Shown here piece by piece: positions 26,345 to 34,877 of a stretch of 35,861 bases of DNA. Origin of the DNA: Deltaproteobacteria bacterium (GTDB lineage Bacteria; Desulfobacterota; Desulfarculia; Adiutricales; Adiutricaceae); contig JAISEL010000015.1 of assembly GCA_031264185.1 (NCBI GenBank), positions 1 through 35,861 on the forward strand, written 5' to 3'. Position numbers and translations under genes: made by a program. The notes beneath the pieces are model-generated. The model saw only the letters and a program-made list of their open reading frames with translations. It did not search any database and had not been told where the DNA came from. Every line of letters starts with the position of its first letter. The first letter of the stretch is position 1.

Positions 26345-27095
26345 GGGCATAATTTCTGTTCTTTCCGCCTTGGGGCTCTGGCATCTGATGTCCGTGCTCT
26401 TAGGTGGCCAAATTCTGCCGTCTCCATTGTCGGTAGGCCGGGATTTTATCTTGTGCCTGAGTCAGCCCTATTTTTACGGGCATTTTCTGACCAGCGCCCG
26501 CCGGGCCGCTGCCGGAGTGGCTGTAGGTCTTCTTCTGGCCACCCCTTTAGGCTGGCTCATGGGCAGCTTTAAAAAATTGGACTTATATTTATCGCCTTTA
26601 CTGTTTATGACTTATCCGGTGCCGAAGATTTTGTTTTTGCCGGTCTTGCTGGTCATGCTGGGTCTGGGGGAAGCTCCGAAAGTAGTTCTGGTGGCCGTCA
26701 CGGTCGGTTATCAGGTTCTGGTCGTGACCAGGGACAGTATAATTAATCTGGAGCCAGGCTATGTTGAGACATTTAACGGCCTGTGGCCGGGCCGGCGGAG
26801 GAAGTTAAGAAAAGGACTGGCCCTGGTCAGGCACGTTTTTTGGCCGGCCAGTCTGCCGTCTGCGGCTACGGCTTTAAGATTGGCTTCGGGTACGGCTGTT
26901 TCGGTGCTTTTTATGGCCGAATCATTTGCCACTGAACGGGGTTTGGGCTTTTTTATTGTCGAGGCCTGGGGCAATCTGGATCTGAACAGAATGTTTTCAG
27001 GCATCCTGGCCATGGGTCTTCTGGGCGGAGCCTTTTATGTTCTGGCCAATATGGCCGAAAGAAAACTTTGTCCCTGGGTCAGCCGGAAGAATTGA
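26331..27095 (+). CDS. ABC importer permease (SsuC/TauC-like)
   Basis: A 254-residue inner-membrane protein with about six hydrophobic segments (8-25, 60-78, 90-112, 115-132, 185-205, 222-242). LPSPLSVGRDF near the N-terminus, the SARRAAAGVAVGLLLATPLGWLMG block, and the coupling segment HVFWPASLPSAATALRLASG (the EAA loop, normally 'PAALPxIxxGLRLAxG') are typical of the BPD_transp_1 family. GTG start at 26331 overlaps the ATPase end. A hairpin with CCGGAAA/TTTCCGG arms (27150-27178) follows the stop and may end the operon, though the T-run is poor. Confidence 0.92.
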   Translation: MAGFRGIISVLSALGLWHLMSVLLGGQILPSPLSVGRDFILCLSQPYFYGHFLTSARRAAAGVAVGLLLATPLGWLMGSFKKLDLYLSPLLFMTYPVPKILFLPVLLVMLGLGEAPKVVLVAVTVGYQVLVVTRDSIINLEPGYVETFNGLWPGRRRKLRKGLALVRHVFWPASLPSAATALRLASGTAVSVLFMAESFATERGLGFFIVEAWGNLDLNRMFSGILAMGLLGGAFYVLANMAERKLCPWVSRKN

Positions 27096-27186
27096 GTTTT
27101 ATTGGGCCCGGGATAAATTAAGTGTCCCCTGAGACTAAAAAAATGAAGACCGGAAAATCTTATTATGAAGCTTTCCGGGTTGGTCA

Positions 27187-27336
27187 TTATCTTTGCTTTT
27201 TCACCATTCGGGACATCTGAAATTCTTTCAGCTTCGGCGGTATAACGAAGGCCGGCGATTTAGATTTCATCAGAGCCCTGCCCAGTTCCGCCTCCGTGTA
27301 ATCTCCCATGGTGTAAGCCGTAATTTTCGTGGTCAC
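27187..27336 (-). CDS. Small unknown protein
   Basis: 49 codons from GTG 27336: a TKITAYTMGDYTEAELGRAL opening, then a basic tail ending MVKKQR. A run of five G lies 8 bases before the start and overlaps the end of the upstream frame, so the two frames look translationally linked or are the halves of one shifted gene. I do not recognise a family. The composition looks like real protein. It is convergent to the ABC operon. Confidence 0.4.
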   Translation of the reverse strand: MTTKITAYTMGDYTEAELGRALMKSKSPAFVIPPKLKEFQMSRMVKKQR

Positions 27337-27349
27337 GAAGAACGCCCCC

Positions 27350-27577
27350 TTAAGTTGGACTGGCCTCAAAAGGCTGATAGCCGTGAAGAATCCTTTTGGC
27401 CGGAACAAAGTCCCAGGTAAACTCAAACTTCTTGGTCCGTTCTTTACACCGGACGTAATAGCCCAGACGTTCTCCGGTCTCCGCATAAAAATCAATTCCT
27501 CGCCGGATTACCGGGTTTGGCCGGCGGATTCTTTGTTCTATCCTGCCGTCAACCCGGTCAGCCCCTGACTTGAAGGG
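27350..27577 (-). pseudogene. Coding remnant lacking a start codon
   Basis: An open frame of 75 codons reads RVDGRIEQRIRR, then GIDFYAETGERLGYYVRCKE, then FTWDFVPAKRILHGYQPFEA and a TAA stop at 27350-27352. It has no ATG, GTG or TTG, and an in-frame stop lies at 27578-27580, so the 5' end is lost. The protein-like content suggests it once joined with, or preceded, the 49-codon frame downstream. The family is not recognised. Confidence 0.4.
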
Positions 27578-28155
27578 TTAAAGGTTGGCTTAAGGCGAAG
27601 AAGCGGGTTTAGTGCCGGGAATAGGACGCCTCATAGATGATAAAGTAGTTTTAATATAACATATATTTATTTTAAATTAATAGTTAATATTCATTAATAA
27701 AAGAATTAATCTGAATTATGAATAAGCTTTGTAAAGCTCTATACGAATAAAGAAAACAAATAAATTCAACAATTTAAATCTAAAGTCTTAATTTACATTG
27801 ATTTTACTGCGGTGATTATTTATATTTGAGGTTCAGCCATCCTTTGAAATTAGAGACAAAAATTTAAAGGTCAGATTTTTATGAAATCCGATTTTAGCTG
27901 TAAGATAAATAATGATGACAGAAGAATAGACTTAGCAGTAAATAATTTTTGCAATTATTTGACTGATGCGCCTTTTTAAGTCTGCGCCTATATTGCTGAT
28001 GACCTCACAATTAACCGCTTTTTTCCAGAAGCCGAGTTCAAAAATGATGACGATATCAAATAATTATAAATGCACTTTTTTAAAAAAGGAACTTTACGCG
28101 AGGCAGTCACTGCTGGGGGGTGATTATTTATGAATATCATACAAGCAAAAAATAG
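27578..28155 (+). other. Very AT-rich gene-free region
   Basis: From 27640 to 27860 the sequence is almost entirely A and T. A 32-codon frame at 27881-27979 (MKSDFSCKINNDDRRID ...) is followed by another short frame (CAYIADDLTINRFFPEAE). These may be remains of a gene, but no family is visible. Confidence 0.4.
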
Positions 28156-28184
28156 TTTAAACACGTCGGGCATCATGCTATAAT
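28156..28184 (+). promoter_or_regulatory. Promoter of the Rpn-like gene
   Basis: TTTAAA (28156-28161), 17 bases, consensus TATAAT (28179-28184). The start near 28191 precedes an AGGAGG (28208-28213) and ATG 28223. Confidence 0.55.
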
Positions 28185-28222
28185 TAATGTACTGGTCTTC
28201 TAAATTAGGAGGAAAGGTCGGA

Positions 28223-28585
28223 ATGGCGGCTGAGAATTTCTCTGAGGAATCGGATGTGAAATTAAAAACAGACGTGATGTCGACGCCGGCGGATCCTATT
28301 GTTGAAAAGATCTATAAAGATGTAACAACCGCCGGACGACTTGCGGTGGGCAGCTTTATCAGCGCTGTGTTAGCCGAATGCGGCGAGAAATTCGGAAACG
28401 TTACCAAACTCAGGCCGGAGACCCGGCTGAAGCCGCAGGAAAATCAGGGTTGTATTGTTGATGTGTCTGCTCGGAGCGACACTAACAGGATTAATTTTCA
28501 GGAATTTCAGCTGTATTTCAATTCTTCAATTCTCCAACGAAACGTATTTTCAGCCTCCCATTTGGACGTAGTAGTTAATTGCTTA
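28223..28585 (+). pseudogene. Rpn/PD-(D/E)XK family transposase-like gene, 5' part, interrupted by IS630 element
   Basis: 121 codons from ATG 28223, which follows AGGAGG by 9 bases. The family's opening is clear: STPADPIVEKIYKDVTTAG, FISAVLAECG, then KLRPETRLKPQENQGCIVDV and the nuclease-core segment INFQEFQLYFNSSIL. The usual catalytic Glu-x-Gln is FQEFQ here. The IS630 element enters at TA 28584-28585 right after NC. The gene continues in the same frame at 29694. Such proteins are annotated as PD-(D/E)XK nuclease family transposases or recombination-promoting nucleases. Confidence 0.8.
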
Positions 28586-29645
28586 AATTAGCGATAGTAT
28601 TTCTGAGCTGAGAACCACGAACATCTCGTTTCTTCCAAACAAATGGTTCTGAATTTTCGTTGTATGCTTCGACAAACTCTGATATCGCTTGCGTCAAATC
28701 TGAGGTACTCTTAAAACTGGCGCTTTTCAAGGCCTTACGGGAGAATATGCCAAACCAAATTTCAACCATATTAAGCCAGCTGGCTGGCGTCTGAGTAAAA
28801 TGAAAAAATACATTTTCATGTCTGTCTAACCATTCATCACATTTTTTGTGAGTGCAGTAATTGTCTAATATCACATGTACTTCCGCATCCTCAGGGCTCC
28901 CTGTTACTGTTTGATCCATAAATTCCAGAAAATCAACCCGCTGCTTTTTCTCAGCTGCCTTAGTCTTTAAGGCCCCTGCAGCAATTTCGAGAGCAGCGAA
29001 TAAATTAACAGCGCCATGGCGTTTACAGGCGCTTTTAATCCCTCTGACTATCTGATGATTTTTTGTCATCACATATCCTGACGGTCTCTCTGCAGCCTGA
29101 ATACTCGGCTTTTCGTCAACAGACAGAACCAGAGCCTTTTCAGGCGGATCTAAGTACAAACCGACAATATCCGCGGCCTTGACGGCAAACATTGGATCGG
29201 TACTGACACACCAAGTCCTTTGTCTTTGGAGATGAATCCCCTCTTGTCTCAGAATCTGCCAGACTTTATTTTTGTTGATTCCAAGTTCTTTGGCGACAGC
29301 GTTCCCGTCCCAGGCGGCCTGGCCTTTCGGGGGAGTTTGTCCCAGGAGTTCCAGTATGGACTTTAGAGTCTCATCAACAGGATATTTAGGAGGCCTGCCA
29401 GGCCGACGGTCATCATAAAGTCCGTCAGTCCCGAGAGAAATAAACCGTTTTCTCCATTTGGCGACAGTATTCGGCCGTGTCCGGAACAAAGAGGCGATTT
29501 CTGAGTCCTGAAGCCCTTCAATGCTTTTTAAAACATAGTCAGCCCGTTCGGACAGACGAACTTCTACGGTTTTACTGGCAGCCCACCGCTTAAGAATTAA
29601 CATATCCTGGCCTGAACAAACAGGGGCTTCGGCTTTTCGGGGCAT
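28575..29645 (-). CDS. IS630-family transposase
   Basis: A 356-residue enzyme. N-terminal helix-turn-helix region (about 35-75, LQDSEIASLFRTRPNTVAKWRKR), a second HTH (about 110-138, GNAVAKELGINKNKVWQIL), then the DDE catalytic core. Catalytic residues: Asp177 in LSVDEKPSIQA, Asp261 in VILDNYCTHK and Glu295 in SWLNMVEIWF; the 33-residue spacing of the last two fits the family. GGAGGAGG lies 5 bases before ATG 29645. The reading frame passes through the left terminal repeat and the TA, and stops at TAA 28575-28577 in the interrupted host gene, so the last residues depend on the insertion site. No internal frameshift, unlike many IS630 members. Confidence 0.95.
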   Translation of the reverse strand: MPRKAEAPVCSGQDMLILKRWAASKTVEVRLSERADYVLKSIEGLQDSEIASLFRTRPNTVAKWRKRFISLGTDGLYDDRRPGRPPKYPVDETLKSILELLGQTPPKGQAAWDGNAVAKELGINKNKVWQILRQEGIHLQRQRTWCVSTDPMFAVKAADIVGLYLDPPEKALVLSVDEKPSIQAAERPSGYVMTKNHQIVRGIKSACKRHGAVNLFAALEIAAGALKTKAAEKKQRVDFLEFMDQTVTGSPEDAEVHVILDNYCTHKKCDEWLDRHENVFFHFTQTPASWLNMVEIWFGIFSRKALKSASFKSTSDLTQAISEFVEAYNENSEPFVWKKRDVRGSQLRNTIANLSN

Positions 29646-29691
29646 AGGTTCCTCCTCCTAATACCCCCCATTATACATACTATCGCTAATT
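28586..29691 (-). mobile_element. Complete IS630-family insertion sequence, 1106 bp
   Basis: Perfect 15-bp terminal inverted repeats: AATTAGCGATAGTAT at 28586-28600 and its complement at 29677-29691. Both ends are flanked by the dinucleotide TA (28584-28585 and 29692-29693), the target duplication expected of IS630/Tc1-mariner elements. It carries one transposase gene on the reverse strand. Intact ends, target duplication and an undisturbed gene indicate a recent insertion that may still be mobile. Confidence 0.93.
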
Positions 29692-29693
29692 TA

Positions 29694-30308
29694 GTAAAGC
29701 AGACAGTAGATACGGCGCAGGAAGGGACTGCGGCAAAAGTTATGGCGGAAGAAATGCCGTTCATACCGGCTATCAACATTTTTGGGCATACAAGTAACTG
29801 CCGTAATGAAAATAAAGAATTACTCCAGTCTATCCATTTAGTCTACGATAAAGAACCACGTAATGTGGCCATACGGCAATTATCGGTTTTTAACATACAG
29901 CTGCCTTATCTCAATTCAGTCAGGGAAGAATTATCTAATCCTTTTTACTGCTGGTGCAGGCTGCTGTATGAGATGCATTTCAATAACAGATTGCCGGCAG
30001 AGATATATGCGATGGAACCCTGAATAAATGATTTTGTCAAGAGCGACCCCGGCGCAGAACAGTCTGTCAGTCGCTGTGACGAGGTGGCCGCTGACCCGGA
30101 TGTGCGCAAAAAATATCTCGGCTGGCATACGCGTACTTTGCGCGAAAATACCAGATTGAAAGACGCCAATGAAGGAGGCCTGTAAGAAGGCCGGAAAGAA
30201 ACCGTGGTAAAGGTGGCGAAAGCTGCTGCCAACAAAATGCCGGTTGAAGAGATTGAAGATTTAACCGGTCTGACCCGGGCAGAGATAGAGGAACTGCAGA
30301 GGCAGTGA
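29694..30308 (+). pseudogene. Rpn/PD-(D/E)XK family transposase-like gene, 3' part, two in-frame stops
   Basis: It resumes the frame of the 28223 gene exactly: VKQTVDTAQEGTAAKVMAEE, MPFIPAINIFGH, LLQSIHLVYDKEPRNVAI, then LPYLNSVREELSNPFYCW. Stops occur at 30021-30023 (after YAMEP) and 30183-30185. The frame stays readable beyond both (KYLGWHTRTLREN, then EDLTGLTRAEIEEL, the usual C-terminal helix of the family) and ends at TGA 30306-30308. The gene is therefore dead by two point mutations as well as by the insertion. Confidence 0.82.
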
Positions 30309-30584
30309 AACTATCCAATGGAGTTTAATCCTATTTTCCGCAGGCCCAGCAAGAAAAACGGTAAATTTCAACTGACCGCAAAAATAATCATAAAACCAGA
30401 CAACGACCTGCGGAAAGCCGGTTAGACTAAAGAAGGTCGCTCTGGTAGTCGGAATCAGTGCAGCAGCCCATTATAAGTGCAGTTGATACGGAAAATTTTA
30501 ATGGCTCCGTAGGCCGGCTGGGATCATCCGCATCTGGTCCAAAGAATCAAGAGCTGAAAAGTTTACCTCCGCCCTGGTATCGGC

Positions 30585-31715
30585 TCAGCTCTTCAGGTTG
30601 TCCGGGAAGTTGGCACATCCCTGCATCATTTGACGGCGTTCAGCAAGATACTAAGCCCGGTTGTGATTCGCCAGAAATACGGGCCAGCTGTTTTTCTATC
30701 AAGTCCGGCTTATATCCCATCTAATTGAGCAGAATACAGGCCATACTCCTGAAGCCGTGACCGCAGCAAATCTCCTCTCCTGAATACCCAAAATACTTTA
30801 AAGAAGCATTGATAGTCATATCAGAAACTGGCTTGTCCTTAGAACGTACCCATATGGAAATAAATACTTTCCGCTGCCGGTCTACCTGAAGTTCCTTCAG
30901 CTGGTCCATCTGCTGAGAAGTCAGCGGAACCAGGCGAGCCGGCCTCATTTTCATTGTCCGGCCGGTATCCGCCAGAGTTTATCCTCTAAATCTGTCTCAG
31001 ACCTCTCAGCGTTCCTAATCTCTCCTGACCTTGTGAAAACACGGGACAGATTTTTTAAGGCGCAGATCGTAGATGGCTGCCGTTGGTACTGGAAAAGGTC
31101 TGCCAAAAGGCGGCCAGTTCGGTGTTTGTCCAGGACATCAGGTATGTGACGAACACTCTCGGCGGAAGCGCCTTTTAAGTCCAAAGCAAAACCGCGACCC
31201 AATCGGCCTGTGCCCAGGCATACAGAAGTAAGGCGCTTAATTTGGACTCTATTTTTTGAAAGTTTTTAAATAACCCCGTTGTTCAATCGGACGGAATAGT
31301 TTCTCCAGTTGAAGAAGTGATATGTAACTAATAAAAATATTTCTAATAGAGAGAAGGATGCGTTTGTTAAACAGTTGGTCACTTGATTTTATCTTTAACG
31401 GAGCTAAATTATGGTGAAACTTAGCTTTCCATTCCTGAAAAAGAGCCTCTGCGGTTAGCTTTTTTCAGGTTTTTTAAGTTTTTCATTCTGCAGGGTCATC
31501 CGGAAAGGGGCGATAATTTTCCGAGCCTGTTTTGAAGAAACTTCCGGCCAGGCGTCTATGCCTTTCCAGGCTTCTTTTCCGCTGATTTTACGCTTGAACC
31601 TCCAGAGTTTGGCGCCGTTAGGGGAGACATCAATGCAGAGTCCCCGAGCATTGAGGACACTGAAAGACTTGTTATGGGGCTTGATAGAACTTATTTTCAA
31701 CTCAGTTAGTGGCAT
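30585..31715 (-). pseudogene. Degraded P4-type tyrosine integrase
   Basis: Family blocks occur in the right order across several frames. N-terminal arm-binding domain from ATG 31715: MPLTELKISSIKPHNKSFSV, then RGLCIDVSPNGAKLWRFKRK and DAWPEVSSKQAR. Core-binding domain (about 31230-31450): TAEALFQEWKAK, LEKLFRPIEQRGYLKT, LLYAWAQADW. Catalytic domain: TRSGEIRNAERSE, LEDKLWRIPAGQ, then after a one-base shift MKMRPARLVPLTSQQMDQL, DKPVSDMTINASLKY and GHGFRSMACILLN, a stop, GYKPDLIEKQLARISG, another break, and ERRQMMQGCANFPDNLK. At least four frameshifts or stops are needed. The late His and the nucleophilic Tyr are gone. Such integrases insert islands at tRNA or tmRNA 3' ends. Confidence 0.85.
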
Positions 31716-31838
31716 GAGAGCCTTTAATGTGGAATTGTGCCCCAATTGAGCCCCGGACAGATTATCGCCTGCCAATGTTGATAACAAAGATAATCCGCAG
31801 GAAAAATAGCTAGGTTGCGGATTTATTGTATGCGGGGC

Positions 31839-31871
31839 AAAAAAAAAGACGATAGTATCGTCTTTTTTTTT
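31839..31871. terminator. Strong bidirectional intrinsic terminator
   Basis: Nine A (31839-31847), GACGAT, loop AGT, ATCGTC, nine T (31863-31871): a perfect 15-bp stem flanked by A and T runs, functional for either strand. It insulates the integrase remnant from the GC-rich element to the right. Confidence 0.9.
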
Positions 31872-31872
31872 G

Positions 31873-31890
31873 TATATTGGAGGCGGCAGG
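31873..31890 (-). other. Possible attachment-site remnant resembling a tmRNA/tRNA 3' end
   Basis: On the reverse strand this reads CCGCCTGCCGCCTCCA, like the T-arm-to-acceptor end of tmRNA or tRNA genes used as attB by P4-type integrases, and it lies about 170 bases upstream of the integrase start. No full tRNA or tmRNA is present and no second copy was found in the window, so this is a weak call. Confidence 0.25.
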
Positions 31891-31953
31891 CGGATACAAA
31901 GTCAACCGGTAAGTGCTTGATTTCATTACGTTTTCCCGAATTCGATTTTTGAA

Positions 31954-31976
31954 TATACCCGCAACTATACCCGCAA
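31954..31976 (+). repeat. Direct repeat TATACCCGCAA, possible integrase arm-type sites
   Basis: Two exact 11-bp copies (31954-31964 and 31966-31976) with a 12-base period, close to one helical turn. Their place upstream of the integrase gene, next to the att-like sequence, suits arm-type binding sites of a P4-like integrase. Confidence 0.5.
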
Positions 31977-32113
31977 ATTAAATATCTCTAATTATGGGCT
32001 AATGGGTGGTATTTAGAGCCCTAAAGGCCCCTAATTACCTGTATTTGTCGTCCTGCCTGCCTCGGAGACCCGGCCGTTTTTCCTTCCGGCCGTTCTCAAT
32101 AAGGGCTGAAAAA

Positions 32114-32178
32114 TGCCCTGCCTCGCTATGCCTTGCCTTGCCGGGCCTGGCCACGCCACGCCGTTCCATGCCATGCCG
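32114..32178 (+). repeat. Pentanucleotide tandem repeat, about 13 units (consensus TGCCN)
   Basis: Successive 5-base units read TGCCC, TGCCT, CGCTA, TGCCT, TGCCT, TGCCG, GGCCT, GGCCA, CGCCA, CGCCG, TTCCA, TGCCA, TGCCG. CC at positions 3-4 is kept in 12 of 13 units while other bases drift. The period of 5 is not compatible with a protein repeat. Confidence 0.75.
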
Positions 32179-33330
32179 GAATAACGGATTAATAATACAG
32201 GTTAGCCCGGAGAAAATCAATTTAATCTCTTTTGATGCCTGTCATGGGGGCTCCCAAAAACGGCCCGTGCTGAGGCGTTCGGGGGGCCCTTAACCTGGGG
32301 CCCCTTCAGCCGGGGTTCTCCGGCTTCCCTACAAAATCTGAGGCGTTAGGGGGCCGCAGCTTGGATCAATCCTGCTGCCGGGCGGCCTGGGCTGCCTCCA
32401 GCCGGGGGCTCGGGCCGGCCGCGCCGTCCGGGGCCGGACGGAGAACGGTTTGAGATCCTCCAGGTCAGACAGCGGCGGCCGGGGAGGCTGAGAAAAGAGG
32501 CCTTAAAAAGGGGCCGCAGCGGGGCGGTCAGCGGCGGAGGCATATAAAGAGGCAAGGGCTGGCTCCAGGCTCCGGCCCGGTCTGTTCCGGGCGGAGCGTT
32601 CGGCAATTCTCCGGGCGGAGGCGGCCAGGGGCGGCGAAAGGCTCCGCTTCCTGAGCGGGTCGTGTTAAGTCCGGCCGGCCGGAGCCAGGCCGGACAGGTT
32701 TCAGGCCGGGTTACCGGCCCCCCTTAACCGGCGGCCCCGCCGGTCAGGGTAAGGCCTGCCAGTCCGCGTCAAAGGCCCCCCGAATATGGCCAAAAACGGC
32801 CGGATTTCCGGCCCTGTGCCCAGCCGAAGACTACAGCGGCTCCCGGCCCGGCCTTCTGGCTTCGGGCAGGCGGCCTTCGCTCCCGGCTCTCATCGGGGCG
32901 GAGGACTCAGGTTTGACGGTCCGGCTTTTTCCGCCAAGGGGGGTTACTCATTTTTGAGTAATGCCTCAAGACCAGGGGCCGTGGCTGCGGCAAGGCCGTT
33001 TATGCCCCTGCCGGTTCGGGAGCGGTCCGGCCGGGGAGTTATGGGGCGGCCTGGGCTGATTACCCGGCCTTAAAGTCTTAGACGGCCCTGGGGGCATAAA
33101 GGGCTCTGCCTGGCGGCGTTCGGCCAACCGCCGGGGGAAAGGCAAAGGCGCGGGGGCTGGTGACGGCCAAAATAACCTGCCTGGCAGCAGGCTCCGGCCT
33201 CACGGGCCTAAAGCCTTAAAGCGGCTGAGGCCGGTTGAACGGACTCTGACGGTTAAGGCCGCCCTCCCCCGCGCCAAACAAAAAACCCGGCTTTACGGGC
33301 CGGGTGTTAAGGGAACAGGTCAGGCGGCGG
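32179..33330 (+). other. GC-rich region without convincing genes, left part of mobile element
   Basis: Over 1 kb of very GC-rich sequence full of GGCCGG-type repeats. Frames at 32346-32606 and 32786-33073 are rich in Pro, Gly and Arg, lack ribosome-binding sites, and look like products of composition. A palindrome at 32944-32961 is the only sharp feature. Confidence 0.45.
32944..32961. repeat. Palindrome TTACTCA-TTTT-TGAGTAA after a G-run
   Basis: 7-bp perfect arms with a TTTT loop, directly preceded by six G. An AT-rich island in GC-rich DNA, with the same plan as the palindrome at 34878-34899. Confidence 0.6.
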
Positions 33331-33927
33331 CTATTTCTTCTTCGTATCTCTCGGCTTTCCGGGTTCCTGCCCGGCCTTCCTTGAGTCCCCCGGCCGCTTT
33401 GGCTCATGCTCGAGGCCGGAAGAGAGATTAGTGTGCGCCTCAATAAAAAGGGTAAAGATCTCGTCCACTTTTCGCAGTAAAACCATGGTGGCCGCCAATT
33501 TCGGGCAGAGGCCGGATATGGCCGGTTCAGCGCGCGGGATTTCTCCCAAAATTTCCCTTATCTGGTTTATATAATCCGCTCCCAGATTGGATAAATTAGC
33601 AAGAGCCCTTCCGGTTATCGGCAGGCCGGAGTCAAGAGCGGCCGCCGTCCGGGGCCTTAACTCCGGGGGCAGTTCGGAGTATTCGAACTGAGCCGCGATA
33701 TCCTCTGCATCACAGTAAAAATACAGCGCGAATTTATTTCTTATTTCCGGGTCGAAACCGTTCCAGCCAGGACGGGCGGCGCGTCTTCTCTCCGCCTCGG
33801 CCCGTGCGTCGTCGGTCTCATCGGCTTTGGCAGCACGAGCAAAAGGCGAAAGCGCAATTAAGCACTTTTGCAATAAAGAGAAAAGGGAAGATGCAAGGCG
33901 GGTTAGGAAGTTTTGCAATGTTTGCAT
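33331..33927 (-). CDS. Unknown protein of the mobile element
   Basis: A 198-residue protein. A hydrophobic N-terminal stretch (about 7-32, LTRLASSLFSLLQKCLIAL) could be an amphipathic helix or membrane anchor, followed by a charged linker (KADETDDARAEAERRR). A mixed domain covers about 60-165 with YFYCDAEDIAAQFEYSELPP and ALANLSNLGADYINQIREIL, then a basic disordered tail ending DTKKK. AGGAG lies about 14 bases upstream of ATG 33927, a long spacing. I do not recognise a family. Placed in a prophage-like region between a palindrome-rich stretch and an AlpA-like regulator, it is probably an accessory or phage gene. Confidence 0.65.
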   Translation of the reverse strand: MQTLQNFLTRLASSLFSLLQKCLIALSPFARAAKADETDDARAEAERRRAARPGWNGFDPEIRNKFALYFYCDAEDIAAQFEYSELPPELRPRTAAALDSGLPITGRALANLSNLGADYINQIREILGEIPRAEPAISGLCPKLAATMVLLRKVDEIFTLFIEAHTNLSSGLEHEPKRPGDSRKAGQEPGKPRDTKKK

Positions 33928-34454
33928 TTTGAGGGGTCTCTCCTGATATTCTTATTGGTTAATCTCCGGGCACTAAGAACTGCAAGAGAACAGCGGCTTT
34001 AGTTCCTGCCTGAGCGGTATTGTATTTCAGCCATACCCGGAGATGAAAATTTTTGCAACAAAAAAAGCGCATAACGATCGCTTAATCGTCTCTTGTTAAC
34101 GGCCTTCTTAGAGCCATAGCCGATATGTGAAGGCTCCGGAGAGCCGGGATTTTTCTTCTGAATGCCTCCCCCCGGCCAGGAGGGAGGCAAAAGCTTTAAA
34201 GGTCTGAGGTAAATTTACCTCTGCCTGGGCGGCATGTCAAGCGGTATTTTCCGGCGGCCGTTTTTCGGCAGACGGTCAGGGGCTGCGGGGGGCCCTGGCA
34301 TGGCCGGAGTTTCGGCCGTCAGGAGGCCTGGCGGCCGTGGGCCTCGGGAGGTTCCTCAAGGGTGACGGTTCGGCCCCCGGCCTTGGCGGTGACCTCCGTA
34401 ACACGGCAGGAGACTCGGCCAGGGAGAGGATAGGCTCTGCTGGTCCGGGGAGGC

Positions 34455-34618
34455 GGTCAGGCTTCCCGCAGTCAGGAGGCCGCCCGGCCGTTCCTGGTCA
34501 GGCTTCCGGCTGGGGCCGGTCAGGCTCCCGGCCCGGTTCCGGAGCGAAGGCCCCCGGTCCGTCCGCCAAAGGGAAAATTGAGCTTTGCCGCTCCGGTTCC
34601 GGAGCCGGTCAGACTTCC
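34455..34618 (+). repeat. Dispersed 12-bp repeat GGTCAGGCTTCC
   Basis: Copies at 34455-34466 and 34496-34507 are identical; 34518-34529 (GGTCAGGCTCCC) and 34607-34618 (GGTCAGACTTCC) each have one change. A separate 13-bp unit, CCGGTTCCGGAGC, occurs at 34533-34545 and 34593-34605. Spacing is irregular (41, 22 and 89 bases), so these are not CRISPR units. Confidence 0.55.
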
Positions 34619-34877
34619 AGCCAGGGTGAAGAGCCGCTTTAAAGTGTCCTGCTGCGGGAGCCCTTGCTGAAGGCCTTAATATTGTAAGGCTTCGTCAGAG
34701 GCTCTCAAAAAGGGGGCATAGCGGGGCGATCCCGGAAAATCCATATGAAGGCCGGGGGGCGGCCGGATTTTAACTGCCCGGCCGGGTCCGGTAATGCTCC
34801 CGGCCCGGTTAGGAGGATGAACGGGAGGCCTCCCCGGCCGGGAGAATGGCCGGCGGGCCGGACGGCCGCCCTGGGGG

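Noticed and set aside
32346-33073. Two frames rich in Pro, Gly and Arg (32346-32606 reverse, 32786-33073 forward)
   Set aside because: Long frames are expected by chance in DNA this GC-rich; no start signals or domains.
33999-34190. Reverse 63-codon frame
   Set aside because: Weak start, a hairpin inside its N-terminal codons and no family content.
34337-34642. Forward 101-codon Gly/Ser-rich frame
   Set aside because: It is the translation of dispersed 12-13 bp repeats and has no ribosome-binding site.
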